Origin: Monodelphis domestica
Taxonomy: Eukaryota > Chordata > Mammalia > Didelphimorphia > Didelphidae
Direction of reading: 5' to 3'
Assembly (NCBI RefSeq): GCF_027887165.1
Contig: NC_077230.1
Coordinates: 263,250,476-263,314,475, forward strand
Length of the DNA: 64,000 nucleotides
The position numbers and the translations under genes were made by a program. Numbering within the stretch: the first letter of the stretch is position 1; each line of letters starts with the position of its first letter. Positions 11,521 to 23,529 of this stretch are shown piece after piece. Under the pieces are notes generated by a model that worked only from the letters and a program-made list of their open reading frames with translations, was not told the origin of the DNA and ran no database searches.

Positions 11521-12759
11521 ACATTAAGGTCGTTTTCTTATTTAAATTTAGTCTCCACTTATGTTACTAGTCTCTATGTTGGATTTTCAAATGAACTAGA
11601 ATGACAACACTGGTAAGTCATTCAGTATCATTTATGCTGGGAGTGGAGTGTAGAGAAGAGAAGGAAGTCACAACTGAAGAGAATCTTTCCTTACAAAAGT
11701 TTTTTAATATGTAAACATTGTTAAAATCAAGGCAATGTATGCATTTAAACTTTTAAGTACATTTATCATTTAACATAACACTTGTTTGAAAAGTAAATAT
11801 TTTATAACATCACTAACATCATTTAATTGATTGGATAGATAGCTAAAAATAAAAAGTGAATGTTCACTTCTCATCAAGAAAGCATGTACTGCATAACATT
11901 TTCATTTTATTCTTTTTTTAAATGAAAATACAAAAATAATTGAACAATATAGAGCCAGCTTAACAATTTTGCCGTTGAGCCAAATATCACAAACTTCTAT
12001 ACAAATTTAAAAAATCCAATGTATATGATTATGTTAACATCTTCCAATTGTAGCATATTTCATTAACAATATTATTTATGGTCAACAAATTTATAAAATA
12101 ATTTAATATAAACTCTTATAATTTATTATTGCAGGAATATTATTTATTATGTTAGTAACCATATGAAGTCTTGCTGGATTAAATCCTTACAGAATATCTC
12201 ATATAAAATATTTATCATTATTTTATAAAGGTTTTATAATTTTATATTTCAACTTTTAATAATTTTGCCAGAAGAATTTCATGTCTTTAATCATGTAATT
12301 TTAATTTAAAGTTTTATTTGGACAGAAGTTATCATTGTAGTCATTGTTCTTCTGTAATGTCTAAATAAAAATGAATATTATCCATAATAAACTAAATTCT
12401 TTTAAAATACTTTAACAGAACAGAAAATGTTGGAAAGTATTGGCTTAAAGAATTTTTATCCTTCACACTCATCTTTAGAGTGCCTACCAGAAGACTTCAT
12501 CTCTTGTTTTTGAGTCTTTCTTCTCTTTGGCAGAGGAAAGGAAAGAGAAGGAAAAACTCTTTTTTTCTCATTTCCACCCCTATACACCTCCACTATAACC
12601 AAAGTCTCCAATACCAATAACTCATTTTCTCCCCATACAGATAATTTTGTTTCACTTTTAAGGTAACAGTCCTATCTAAATTAAAAAATGTCATACCCAG
12701 AAATGACATTTAAACGATGAAAAGATCAGACTCTTTCCAGGCTTTATTCCTGATTCACC

Positions 12760-12960
12760 AGGCTTTATCATACCTCTGCAAGGGAGTTTTGCTCTTATGT
12801 ATTATTTCCTCCCATCAGAACATAATCTACCCTAGGGTTTAATATCTTTCTTTCTGCTTGTATTTGAATGTGCTTGGGACATAATATGTGCTTAGTAAAT
12901 GTTTGCTGATTTGACTTAACTTGACTTTTGGTTTTTCTTTTGGTTCTCTTACTGATATGA
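12760..12960 (+). repeat. L2-type 3' end
   Basis: TGCTTGGGACATAATATGTG then CTTAGTAAATGTTTGCTGAT. Confidence 0.5.
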
Positions 12961-12984
12961 CCCTTTCTTTTCTGGATCTTCATA

Positions 12985-13500
12985 CTTGTCACCCACTAAC
13001 CATGGGCATCCCCCTAAGACTGTTCTAAGTCCTCTTTTTTTTTTCTATACTTTATCCATTTTAATATTCTATTTTCCTTTTTGACTCTGTCCCTGACTTC
13101 CTAATATCCAAGATCATATCTACAACTTTCATCCAAGATTTTCCCTCAGCTTTTGATAGTTCCTCCTCCTGGAACACCCTGCCAACCCTGCTCATCCGTG
13201 AATATTTATCCATAACAACTGCCCCTCCCATCTCCTCTTATTGGTGAGTTCCTTTTGGAATTCTCATTTTGTGAAGGGACCTTACGTGAGCATTTCTATA
13301 TTGGTTCACCTTGCTCTGTTCCTGACTTTCTGGACTCCTAACGTTATGCCAACCTACCTCCTACTTTTCATCTTTATTTTTTGTAACATGTAAGTTCCTT
13401 GAGGACAAGGACTGTCTTTTTGCTTGTATTTGTATCCAGGGAGCTTAGCACAGTGTCTGGCATATAGTAAATGCTTAATAAATGCTTCTTTTCTTTGGTT
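12985..13500 (+). repeat. L2 LINE 3' fragment
   Basis: CACCCACTAACCATGGGCAT (end of the L2 reverse transcriptase region), CCTGGAACACCCTGCC, then CTTAGCACAGTGTCTGGCAT and AATGCTTAATAAATGCTT in the 3' UTR. Internal parts are deleted. Confidence 0.7.
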
Positions 13501-14149
13501 CTTCCTGTGGAGATCTCATTAGGCTGAATGGGTTTAATTATTATTTCTAAATAGATGATTCCCTGATAGATATATCTAGGTCTCATTAATTATCAATTAT
13601 CTTTTGGATATCTTAAATTGGATGTTTTGTCAACATTTAAAATTCATTGTGTTAGTCAATAATAGTCAGTCAATAGTGTTAAGTAAGAAAGGCAAAAAAA
13701 AGAGTTCCAAATCCCAGAGTTCATATTCTAATGTGTCCAACAAAGAACTCTCCTTCAGCCCTGCCTTCTTCCCAACTTGCCTATTATAGTGGAAGGTACA
13801 ACTACCCTCCTGGTCTAAATTAGATCCCTCATTCTCATTCATCCCACACATTTAATTTGTTGTCAAAAGTTGTCAATTCTACCTTTTTAATATCTCTCAT
13901 TAGTTCCCTTTATTACCTCAGGGCTAGATTTTTGCAGTAGAATTTTTTATTTTAATGAAGGCTTTTTATCAAGAATATGCAATAGAATTCCTCTTTCCCT
14001 TCTGCCCCCAGTCTCTTGGGCTTAGGATCCTGGACTATCTCAGGGACTGAGGTGAAATGGTGGAGTTTTGACTCATGAATCCTTGTTACCCCAAAATCAA
14101 ATAAAATACTTTGTTTTGCTTTTAAAGTAATTCACAGCCTAGATCAGGC

Positions 14150-14500
14150 TATTTGTTCTTCATATACAATACTCTATCTTCTCTACAGATTTTCATTGAC
14201 TATTCCTCCTTACCTGCAATGATCTTCCTGCATCTCTTGACTTCCCTAGTTTGCTTCAAGATTCATCTCAAATCCCACCTTCAGTAGGAGATCTTTTAAG
14301 GTCCCACCCTATTTATTGTACCTTCTCTTAGAGATTATTTCTATCTATACTGTCTCAATCTTGTACATAGGTAATTATTTACATATTATCTCTCCTATTA
14401 GAATTTGAGCTCCTTGTAAGGCAGAAACCATAATTTTGACCTTATTTGTATCGTTAGCTCTTAGGAAAGTAAATACTTAGTATATGTTTGTTTACTGACT
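14150..14500 (+). repeat. L2 LINE 3' fragment
   Basis: CAAGATTCATCTCAAATCCC and GAATTTGAGCTCCTTGTAAG with a terminal GTATATGTTTGTTTACTGAC. Confidence 0.65.
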
Positions 14501-14564
14501 TAAGCATTTACTATTTGAAAGGTACTATGATTTAAGCATTTACTATTTGAAAGGTACTATGATT
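14501..14564. repeat. Perfect 32-bp tandem duplication
   Basis: The unit beginning TAAGCATTTACTATTTGAAA occurs at 14501-14532 and again at 14533-14564 with no mismatch. Confidence 0.95.
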
Positions 14565-15083
14565 CTTCCAGGTGTTAGGGATACAAAGAAAAAAATTACA
14601 TGGACTTATCTTTTAAGGATTTATGGTCTTTTTGTGTTTTGGGGTGGGAAAAGTATAATGATGACATGTACAAAGCTAGGTACTACAGAATGAGGGTGCA
14701 AAGGAAAAAATTCAGAATTGGAATATTTAATGAGGGAGAGAATAATTGCACCTGAGAGGAACAGAAAATCAATCAGTGAATGAAGAAACATTATTAAATG
14801 CCCTTTTTGTGCCAGTAGAAAGGTACTATTAGGTTTGTTATAAGGAAAATTTTCTATCGGTAATGCAAAAATAAAAATGAGTTGTTCTTTCCAATTCACA
14901 ACCACATAGAGATGTCTCCTTACTCAAGTAAAATTGCTTGACCATTTATTAGGGGTGTTGTTGAAAGATTCTGGGTTAGATTCTGGTTGGATTATAAAAC
15001 CTTCCGAATCTCTTTCTCTGTGGCTATGTGGTTCTGTGTTCATTCCACTTAATGGGGTGAGCAGGGAAGTGTTGGTGATGGTA

Positions 15084-15436
15084 TGTAAAGATTAAAATTT
15101 AGGGAGACTGAGGCAGGTAGAAATTAGTTTCTCTCTACAAGGAGTATTATATTTTTTAGAGGTTTATTAAAAGTTAAGGATTAAAGAAAATACAGGATAA
15201 GAAAAAGTGCCTAGGCCAGAGAGGCCTAGACAAGATAATCTCACATCATGGAAGAGCCGAGTCTGCCCCAAAACAGAAGTCCAAAGGAGACCACAAAAGC
15301 CTTTGCAATCAGGATCAGGTTAAATCCCTTCCTGATCTTGGCCCACCTGAGAATTCTGTGAGATTACAAAGCATTTTGGCTAAGTGGAGCAAGGGCTTGT
15401 GGGGATTGAAGTCCAGAGTTTGAGTCTATTTTTACA
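15084..15436 (-). repeat. Retrovirus B 3' LTR
   Basis: TGTAAAGATTAAAATTTAGG to CTATTTTTACA. It differs from its partner at 18446-18793 by scattered substitutions and a small duplication (ATCAGGATCAGG versus ATCAGG). Confidence 0.85.
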
Positions 15437-17657
15437 TACCCCCATTTGATCGTTTGAAAAAAAATAGTTTTTTTCCCCAAAGGATCATGAAAACGTAATC
15501 AATTTAAAGATTACAATAATTTGAGGATAAGAGAGAAAAAAGAAAAGAATAAAACCAATAATTGCTGAATGCATTGACAAAAAGCCAGTTAGGGGGCAGT
15601 CCCCTTTGGCATGAAAGTATACATACAAATAAATGTTCAATCAACCACACCCAAAGTTCAATTTTTGTGCAGCTGGCTGGTTTGGAGGCTTCTTCATGGT
15701 GGCTTCTCCAACAGTTCAGTTCTAGATTCAGAGAGGTAGCTTCTTTTTTACCTAAAATTCTTCTCAAAAGGAATTTACACTTTGCAATTTAAATAATGAT
15801 ATTTTTTACATTCCCCCGTTAAGAGGGTGATTAAAAAAACAGGATCACTTAGGGATGCATGGCTGAGGTATATGAATCAATTGGCAAGAGATATTAAAAA
15901 GATATCAGAAAAATCCAAATAAAAAAAGAAAAAACTCTGGATGAAAATATAGACTATCAAAGTCTTATGTGAAAAAATTCTAAGTAAAAGAAAAATAAAT
16001 CTATAACAGGTCCTTGAATCAGGGCCCAATCAAAATGATTTAGGCAATGATGCATTTACACAGTCAGTAGCCAGGACTACAGAAAGGTACCACACTATGA
16101 AAGGCAGAAAAAAGGACCAGATTATAGGAGCCAAGGTTTTGGGGATACTCGTCTGTGAGTATTTTCAGAGTGAGTGTGGACACAAGGAAAGCCTATGTCT
16201 TAACAACATGTTAAACACAGTAACCTTGAGTCTTCACACTAGGTTCAAGACCTTTGTATTGGCCTAGAAGTGCATCAATCCATCCTGGATTGGCTTTTCT
16301 TTGGCTCTGTGCAATGGCTCTGTGTGTATATCTTGTCCTGGAATCAGACAGAATTATTAAGCAAAGTCCCATACTTTATTTAAATAATTAGTGCCATCGT
16401 TTTTATAGTCACAAGCTTTTTAGGGCATGCATTAGCAAATGTATCTTAAACTTATAGTACTGAAAAGTCAAAAAGTTAAAAGAAAATCTTAATGCTGGTG
16501 ACATGTGCTTCAAATATAAAAAGGAGAGAAAAAATAAAAAAAAAACCTGAAAAAGTATATTGCACATGCAAGAAAAATATAATAATAAAAGAGCTTTAAA
16601 ATTAAAAAAATATAGCTTATAATCATTGACACTCTGTGTCAGCTAAGAAAATATAGAATACAAGGCTTTCTCACTAAAAATTAGATCCATTTCCTCTTCA
16701 TGTGGCCATGATCCTCTGTATGAGCAAATGAATGTTACAAGGTTTTGTTTTTTTTAAATAACAGTAGTACAAATATGTAGTATCAATATTCCCAAAATTC
16801 TCAATAGCCCAATTAATTACAATAGCAAACAAACACACTATCATATTTTACATAAGTTGCTGTATGGCATTTTTAAAACCTATGAATCGATGGATATTTG
16901 ACATAAGATTTTACAATCATAGCGAATCTTTCAACCTTGGTATTTAAACATAATAAAACTCATCTTGGGTTTAGAACATAATCAAGAAATATCATTCTGG
17001 TGGAAGTAAAATAATGAGCTGAAGAGTAGAAATAAAGGGATGCTCCTTTTTTGGAGGCTTTTTAGGGGTACAAATGCCCTGAGATTAACTGCCCCAACTT
17101 CCATTCACATATTTAGAAATGTGGGAAGGTTGTGGGTTATAAAATGTATTTCACTTCAGCTACTAGAGTGAGCCTTACACCTCGTGGTAGGGGCAGGCAA
17201 AATAACCAGAGATTGTTAAAAAAAATTCCAAAAATCATATTTAAAAAACCCTTAAAATCAGTTGAGATATTTAGCACATAAAATTTTCCAAAGGTTGTTA
17301 TACAATTATAACCAGTTCTGAAGCCTATCTATCCTCTATGTGACAATTTACAAAGGCAAAAATAGAAAAAAGCTGTTTTTTTTTTCATTCTTATATGGGC
17401 TTAATTCTTACAATGATATATTTTTTCCTCAATATATGGTTATAGGGGAAAAGCAACAGAATTTTAAAACTCAGTGCATTCAAAATAAATTCAATCAACC
17501 TTCAGTGTAACAGAATAATATTGAATCCAGTAACATATGAATTTAACATCACAAAGTGAAACCTTAAACAAAAATGCAATAGAATACAGAGACTTGAATT
17601 GGAGTCTGAAATGCCTTAAAATATAGCCTCTAGTCTCTCTTAAAATTCCTTGGGTTA

Positions 17658-18008
17658 TTATCCATTTAAATGTCTATTGTCCAAAGGCAGAGTGGTAAGG
17701 GCTAAGCAATGCGGTTTAAGGGATCTGCTCAGGGCCCCACAGTTGGGCAGTATCTGAGGCCAGATTTTAACCCAGGACTGCATGTCTTTAGGCCTGGCTC
17801 TCAGTTCATTGAGCCGCAGAAGTTTTTCCCCAAAGTTAGCTAAATGGTAGTAGGGAGCTAAATATTTTCCCTGACCTGCAGGTGAAGTCAATAAAAGGAT
17901 CAATGCAATTAAAAGATATCCTTGTAAAATAGCCATGCTTTTAAGTTCCTGCTTGAAAAAGTTTGTTTCTTCTCTCTCCCTTTCTCTCTCCCCTGCTATG
18001 ATCCCCAC
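17658..18008 (-). pseudogene. Possible envelope N-terminus remnant in retrovirus B
   Basis: A minus-strand frame has a Met at 17934-17936 followed by a hydrophobic stretch rich in Leu and Ile and then SPAGQG, the shape of a signal peptide. The frame then runs into an antisense SINE at 17818, so little beyond the leader survives. The envelope assignment rests on the leader's position and form only and could be wrong. Confidence 0.35.
17682..17818 (-). repeat. Marsupial SINE inside retrovirus B
   Basis: AAGGCAGAGTGGTAAGGGCT to GTTCATTGAGCCGC, a 5'/3' truncated antisense copy that interrupts the possible envelope leader frame. Confidence 0.8.
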
Positions 18009-18445
18009 ATGGTCAATATCCCAGTTTGTTTGTTACCAGCTGGTCCATCTACTCCGAAGATCTGGGTTTGTTGGGCAGGCAGGTCACCAGGTGATTGCAA
18101 TCTTGGTTGAATCAGGTGGGCCAGGTGAGCGAGAGAAAGGTCAGGAGCAGTAGCAGGAGAAACAGGCAGGCAGAACAAAGCAGCCAGGGGCCAGGTGGGC
18201 AGCAAATGCAACAGGTCTGGATCGGGGACTGCAGGCAGGAACGGAGAAGTGGCTGGCCGGCCAAGCTCGGTGGGGGAGCTATCTAATGGCTGGAACAAGC
18301 AGCAGCTTTGCGAGGGTAAAAAAAAAAAAACCTTGACCAGAGAAACGTGGCTTAAAAAAATTTTTTTTTTCCTAGGCACTAGCTATTAAAGCTGCAGAAA
18401 AGAATCAGAAGATTGAGAGTCTTTTTCTCCCATTAGGTCACCAAC

Positions 18446-18793
18446 TGTAAAGATTAAAATTTAGGGAGACAGAGACAGGTAGAAATTAGTTTCTCTCTGC
18501 AAGGAGTATTATATTTTTTAGAGGTTTATTAAAAGTTAAGGATTAAAGAAAATACAGGATAAGAAAAACGTGCCTAGGCTAGAGAGGCCCAGACAAGATC
18601 ATCTCACATCATGGAAGAGCTGCATCTGCCCCAAAACAGAAGTCCAAAAGAGACCACAAAAGCCTTTGCAATCAGGTTAAATCCCTTCTCAATCTCAGCC
18701 CACCTGAGAATTCTGTGAGATTACAAAGCATTTTGGCTAAGTGGAGCAAGGGCTTGTGGGGATTGAAGTCCAGAGTTTGAGTCTATTTTTACA
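18446..18793 (-). repeat. Retrovirus B 5' LTR
   Basis: Near-identical partner of 15084-15436 in the same orientation, bounding the internal region. The adjacent internal sequence carries the possible primer-binding site. Confidence 0.85.
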
Positions 18794-18859
18794 GGGAGAG
18801 GGTTGGGTGAGAGAGATCCATGTGAATCCCCAGGTGCAGGACATAGCAGGTCAAGCCAG

Positions 18860-19180
18860 GAAAAGCAAGTAGTTTAGTTTAGCTAGAATATAGAGTGGTA
18901 AAAGGGGGGGGGGTGTCATATAAAGTAACTCTAGAAAGATAGGTTGAATTCAGATTGTGGATGGCTTTAAGTGTCAGATTGGGAATTTGTATTTTATCTT
19001 AGAGGAAGTAGAGGGACATTAAAGATTTTTGAGTAAATGAATTGACATGGCCAGATCTCTGGTTCAAGTTTATTTTGCCAGTTCTGTAGGGGGTGTATTA
19101 GAGAAGAAAGCACCTGGAGACAGGCAAACCCAAGGGCTTTTTTAATAATCTAGTGTAGTGATAGCATGTATAGAAGGAGT
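18860..19180. repeat. Ancient interspersed repeat
   Basis: GATGGCTTTAAGTGTCAGAT, TTGACATGGCCAGATCTCTG and similar phrases match the repeat at 40080-40900. Family not assigned. Confidence 0.45.
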
Positions 19181-19279
19181 TGGGGACAGAAATAAGAGAT
19201 GTTAAGATTGAATCAACATACTTGACAACTATTTGGTTATATACCTATAACATCCTCCTACTAGTCTTTTTTTTTAGAC

Positions 19280-19700
19280 CTTTAGTGAAGAGAAATCCAG
19301 TATTTCCTGAGGCTACCTATCCACTCTAAGAGGACTCTTATTTTTAGCAAATGTTTCCTAATATTGAATGGATAACTGCCTCACTAGTTTTTCCTATTAT
19401 TTATAATTTTGTCCATTGAGTCCAAGCAGAACAAGTATAGTTAGTCCTCCTTCTATCTATAATCCCTCTTATCATGTCCTTCTTAGTCTTCTTCAGTTTA
19501 AACACCTTCAACTAGTACTTCTGTGGTTTTGAAAATCTTCACCATTTGGTTGCCATTTTCATTTCTCTTTAGTTTGTAAATATCCTAAATTTAGTTTGTA
19601 AATATTCCTAAAATATGATAATCTGAATTGATCACATGCTCCAGTTGTGCCACAATCAGGACATATCACAATAAGACTATCTCTTCATTCTGGACTGGGT
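19280..19700 (-). repeat. CR1/L3-type LINE fragment
   Basis: Degenerate GTCCTTCTTAGTCTTCTTCA and flanking text of the CR1/L3 3' region read antisense. Confidence 0.45.
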
Positions 19701-20079
19701 TCATCATAAAGAACTTACTAGATATTATCAGCTTTTTTTTCATTCCAGAATTATATTGACTAAGTTGAAATCTCTTAAACTTTCAGATTTTTTTTATACA
19801 AACTGTTATTTGCCTATATTTTGCCTATCCTGAACTAGTCCAGTTAATTTTTTTGAATCCAAATGTAGAATTTCACATAAAGCCTTTCAGTGGACTATGT
19901 TGATGGACTATATTGATCTCATTGCTCAAATGTGTAGAGATATTTTTGGACCCTGATTTTATTATCTACCTGTTCCTCTCAATTTCATGTCACTAGCCCC
20001 ATAGCTTAATACTGACTGACTTCAGTCTAGCAGAGAAGAAGGAAAAAATTCAGATATCATAGAATAATAAAATTTTTAG

Positions 20080-20280
20080 GCTAGAAGGGACCTGAAATAT
20101 CATTTATTCTAATCCTTTCATTTTACAGAAAAAGAAAAATGAGGTCTGGGGAAGTCAAGTGACTTGTCTAAAGTGACACAGCAATAAAGTAACTGAACTG
20201 GAACTAGAACTCAGATCTCTTATGAATACATATTAAGGCCACAAGAGTTCAGTACTATTTCTGTTACTTCACACACCCTT
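20080..20280 (-). repeat. MIR/CR1-type repeat, antisense
   Basis: GCTAGAAGGGACCTGAAATA, CATTTTACAGAAAAAG, GTCAAGTGACTTGTCTAAAG in the usual order. Confidence 0.6.
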
Positions 20281-20365
20281 GAGAGGAAAACCATTAACAC
20301 AAATGATGAGCACAGTAAAAATGAGTAGACATTTCTCTTGAATGCTGCATATTGGGGTTGGATAG

Positions 20366-21209
20366 TGTAAAGGTTAAAATTAATGTTTGGACTATGATTG
20401 TATGAAATTATGTGGGTGGCAGTATTTATTATATTTTGAGTCAGAAATTTATTTACAAATATTTACAAATAGTGAGGAAACAATAAAGAAGAGAAATGTG
20501 AGGGGGATAGAGAGGTTATCCATCCTATCAACCTAAACCTTTTTCTCCAGGTCTGCTTAATCTAGGCAGAGATTAATTAGTTCTCAATCAGGAAGACTGG
20601 TAGTAAGTAACCATATGGCCTCCTTCAAGATGGAAACTAGTCTCTCTAGAAGCTAGGAAAGGGGTCAGCCTTTTATTCACCCAATGAAGTAGTCCAAGAG
20701 TCAGAGTCCAAGTAGAAGCTGAGCTTTGAGCCCATGATCAAAACCTTAGTCTCCAGTGAAGCTCCCTTGAAGACTATCTAATACTATCTCCACAAGACGA
20801 TCTCTTCAGACTATCTTCTCAAAGATGATATGTTCTGAAGGAGTTTGGGGCTTGCTTTTTATGGTGACTTCTTGTCCACTCCTTCTTCAAAGGGGCCAAT
20901 CACAGTTTCCAAATTGTCTAGCACTGCCCCAGTGTCTGTAGGATCGACTTCTCACCTTCTGAAGGTTAAGTTCTCATCAAAAAGATTCACAGATTCCTGG
21001 CTGATTGAATTTCTAAGGGTATGAGTTCTCAAAGTACCTTTCCAGCTTCTCACCTAGTACTAAGTAGGGTGTTTAATCTTTTGCTGATTCAATTCAAAAA
21101 TAGATAAAGGGGAGTTAATTTGGACTTCAGTCTACTGAGATACTAAGTAGGGATACTTAAGTTTGTGTTAACTCAGGATAGACAATAGAGTAAAGAATTC
21201 TCTTTCACA
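20366..21209 (-). mobile_element. Solo LTR of about 844 bp
   Basis: Starts TGTAAAGGTTAAAATT and ends CTCTTTCACA, with exact 4-bp duplication ATAG at 20362-20365 and 21210-21213. On the minus strand a TATA-like ATAAAAAG lies near 20857 and AATAAA-type signals near 20430-20450, which fits the assigned orientation. No internal retroviral sequence adjoins it. Confidence 0.78.
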
Positions 21210-21384
21210 ATAGGTAGAGTGGGACAAAATTTTGGAAGACATTGAAAGATATTAGGATTTCAATTTGTTAGACAATAGGGACTCATGATCAAGACTTCAA
21301 AGAGGATATCATCTATTCCAATGTTTTCGTTTTTGCAGAGGAAATTCAGATCTATAAAGGTAAAGTGATTTAACCTAAAGTCAA

Positions 21385-21690
21385 TAAGATGAAAATAGAG
21401 TTTTCATTTGCATTTAAAGCCCTTCATAATATGGCTCCAGGCTATATTTCTAAGCTGGTTACTTATAGTCTCACTCAGTTCCAGCTGAACTCTCTTTTTT
21501 CTTATTGTTCCTTAGGTTCCTCTTTATATAATGTTTCCATGACTTTACAAAGTCTTTCTTACATACCTGGAATGCTTTTTCTTCTCACCTTCTCTTCTCT
21601 GCTTCACCTCTTGGATTCTCCAGATCCTTTCAGGATTCAGCTTAAGAGCCATACCTTTCAAAATTTTTTTTCTTGATTCCTCTCTATCCC
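21385..21690 (+). repeat. L2 LINE 3' fragment
   Basis: AAAGCCCTTCATAATATGGC, TACCTGGAATGCTTTTTCTT and GATTCAGCTTAAGAGCCATA follow the L2 consensus order. Short open frames here are relics of it. Confidence 0.75.
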
Positions 21691-22497
21691 CCTTCTTTTT
21701 CTAATTTTTATAAGAAACAAAAAATTACAATTTTATTAATAAATGAAACAGAAAAAGTCATTGGCAAAATACTACAATCATTTGCTTTTTTAGATTTTTT
21801 AAAACTACATGATTATAATATTTTGCAAAAGACCGTTTTTGTTTCTTTATTTATTATTTATTATTTATTTAAGAACGGTCCTTCTGTGCCGATGCTTTTT
21901 AAAAAAAGACAAATGATTGTAGTATTTTTTTTTACAAAAATTAATTCTATTTATAAAAACAATTCTATTGTTTTCCAAATGTTGAGCAAATGTTGTTTTC
22001 CATTCCCTGATATGAATTGGATTTGGTCTCTATAATGCTTCAAGGGATGTAGTTGCCATGATTTTTCAGTATTCCAAGCTAGAATTATAACGAAAGGAAC
22101 ATTTTCTGTGTTCTTTTGCCTCAATAGACTTTCATATTCCTTACTGTGTCTTTCACAGATAAAACTTTAAACTTTTATGCTGAAATATTCTAGCACTTCT
22201 GATTCCAAAATACAGATGTCATTCATTTCAAGCTATATTTATATTAAAATGAGCAATGTTGAAATTCTTTTGCTATTTTTTCAATAGCTATTGCTAGAAA
22301 AAAGTATTCATGAATTTCTGAACTTTACTCATAAAGCTTTCCTAGGAATATTTGTAAAAGTTATAAAAATAACCTTTTTAGAGGTAAGTGCCATAGTAAT
22401 GATGATTGTTGCCATACTGGGCTAGTTCACATGAAAATGTGCCTCTTTGTTATGAGCAAAAGAAGATGTGTAAAAGGAGATTTGGTATAAATACCTT

Positions 22498-22528
22498 CAC
22501 CCCACCCCCACCCCCCACCCCCAACACA
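22498..22528. repeat. C-rich simple repeat
   Basis: (C3-6A)n tract next to an (AAAAC)n tract at 22538-22558, which is the tail side of the adjoining SINE. Confidence 0.85.
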
Positions 22529-22554
22529 CACACTCTAAAAAACAAAACAAAACA

Positions 22555-22733
22555 AAACACCCTTACCTTCTTAGAATTGAGACTAAGTATTGGTTCCAAG
22601 GCAGAAGAGAGTGATTGGAGTTAAGTGACTTGCCCAGGGTCACACAGTTAGGAAGTATCTTAAAGCCACATTTAAATACAAGACCTCCCATCTCCAGGCA
22701 TGGCACTCTATCTACTATGCTACTAGCTGCCCC
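22555..22733 (-). repeat. Marsupial tRNA-derived SINE
   Basis: CTAAGTATTGGTTCCAAGGC to CTACTAGCTGCCCC. Confidence 0.88.
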
Positions 22734-23079
22734 TTAAATGCCTTCTTAAAAGGCATTTATAAGAGTAAGCTTATGCATCAGAGTTGCTATTAATAGACCT
22801 AATTTAGAGTTCATAGTTTAGCATCTTGGCAGCATAGTATGGTAGAATTCAGTTTAACAGTCAAATACTCTTGAATATTCCCTTTTCTGGCATATATTAA
22901 GGCTAAATAATGTAAAGAACAAGAATTTGGCTTATATCATAATTATTAACTTACTATTTTATTCTTCCTCCCAATCTCCTCCTGAATTTACTTTCTACCA
23001 AAGAAATAATTTTCATTGTTATGCATATCATCTCTGATTCTTCTCTTTTCTTTGCCTTTTCATATTTTTTTAGTAATAA

Positions 23080-23350
23080 TAATAGTTATTGAAATTTACG
23101 TAGCACTTTAAGACTTGCAGAGCACTTTATAGATTATCTTGTTTCACAACACCATCTGGGGTAGATAATATAGGCATTTAAAAATTTAATATAAGTATTG
23201 ATATTTCCATTTAATAATGAGAAAACTGAGAATCATAGAATCTGTGACTTACCCATCCCTGGGTCATGTGGCTTATAAATAAATGCCTGGCACTATTCAA
23301 ATTCAGTTCTTCCTGACTTCAATTCTATCCCTTTATCCATTATACAATAT
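23080..23350 (-). repeat. MIR-type SINE, antisense
   Basis: TAGCACTTTAAGACTTGCAG, CATTTAATAATGAGAAAACT and CTGACTTCAATTCTATCCC. Confidence 0.65.
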
Positions 23351-23529
23351 TACTCTTATTATCGAATCAGGGCCAGGTCTTACTATTTCTCCCCTGATAA
23401 TTGTGCTTATATCTTTCTTTCTGTCCTTAAGGTAGGACTCTTATAACAAACCTATTTTTTAGACTTTTTTATGCTTACAAATATATATGAACACAATGAT
23501 TAATTAATTGAATATACATTAAAAAATTA

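Larger units (their letters stand above)
15084..18793 (-). mobile_element. Endogenous retrovirus B with both LTRs, no gag-pol
   Basis: LTRs of about 350 bp lie at 15084-15436 and 18446-18793, both TG...CA, with flanking tetramers GGTA and GGGA (one mismatch from a duplication). On the minus strand the polypurine tract AAATGGGGG precedes the 3' LTR at 15439-15447, and TGGTGACCTAATGGGAG follows the 5' LTR as a possible primer-binding site; its first eight bases fit tRNA-Trp. The internal part is only about 3.0 kb with no recognised gag or pol, so the element is deleted or non-autonomous. A SINE has inserted at 17682-17818. Confidence 0.82.

Noticed and set aside
17996-18379. 127-codon minus-strand open frame at the 5' end of retrovirus B
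   Set aside because: Low-complexity Pro/Leu composition from a CAGG-rich leader region, with overlapping frames on the other strand; no protein family match seen.
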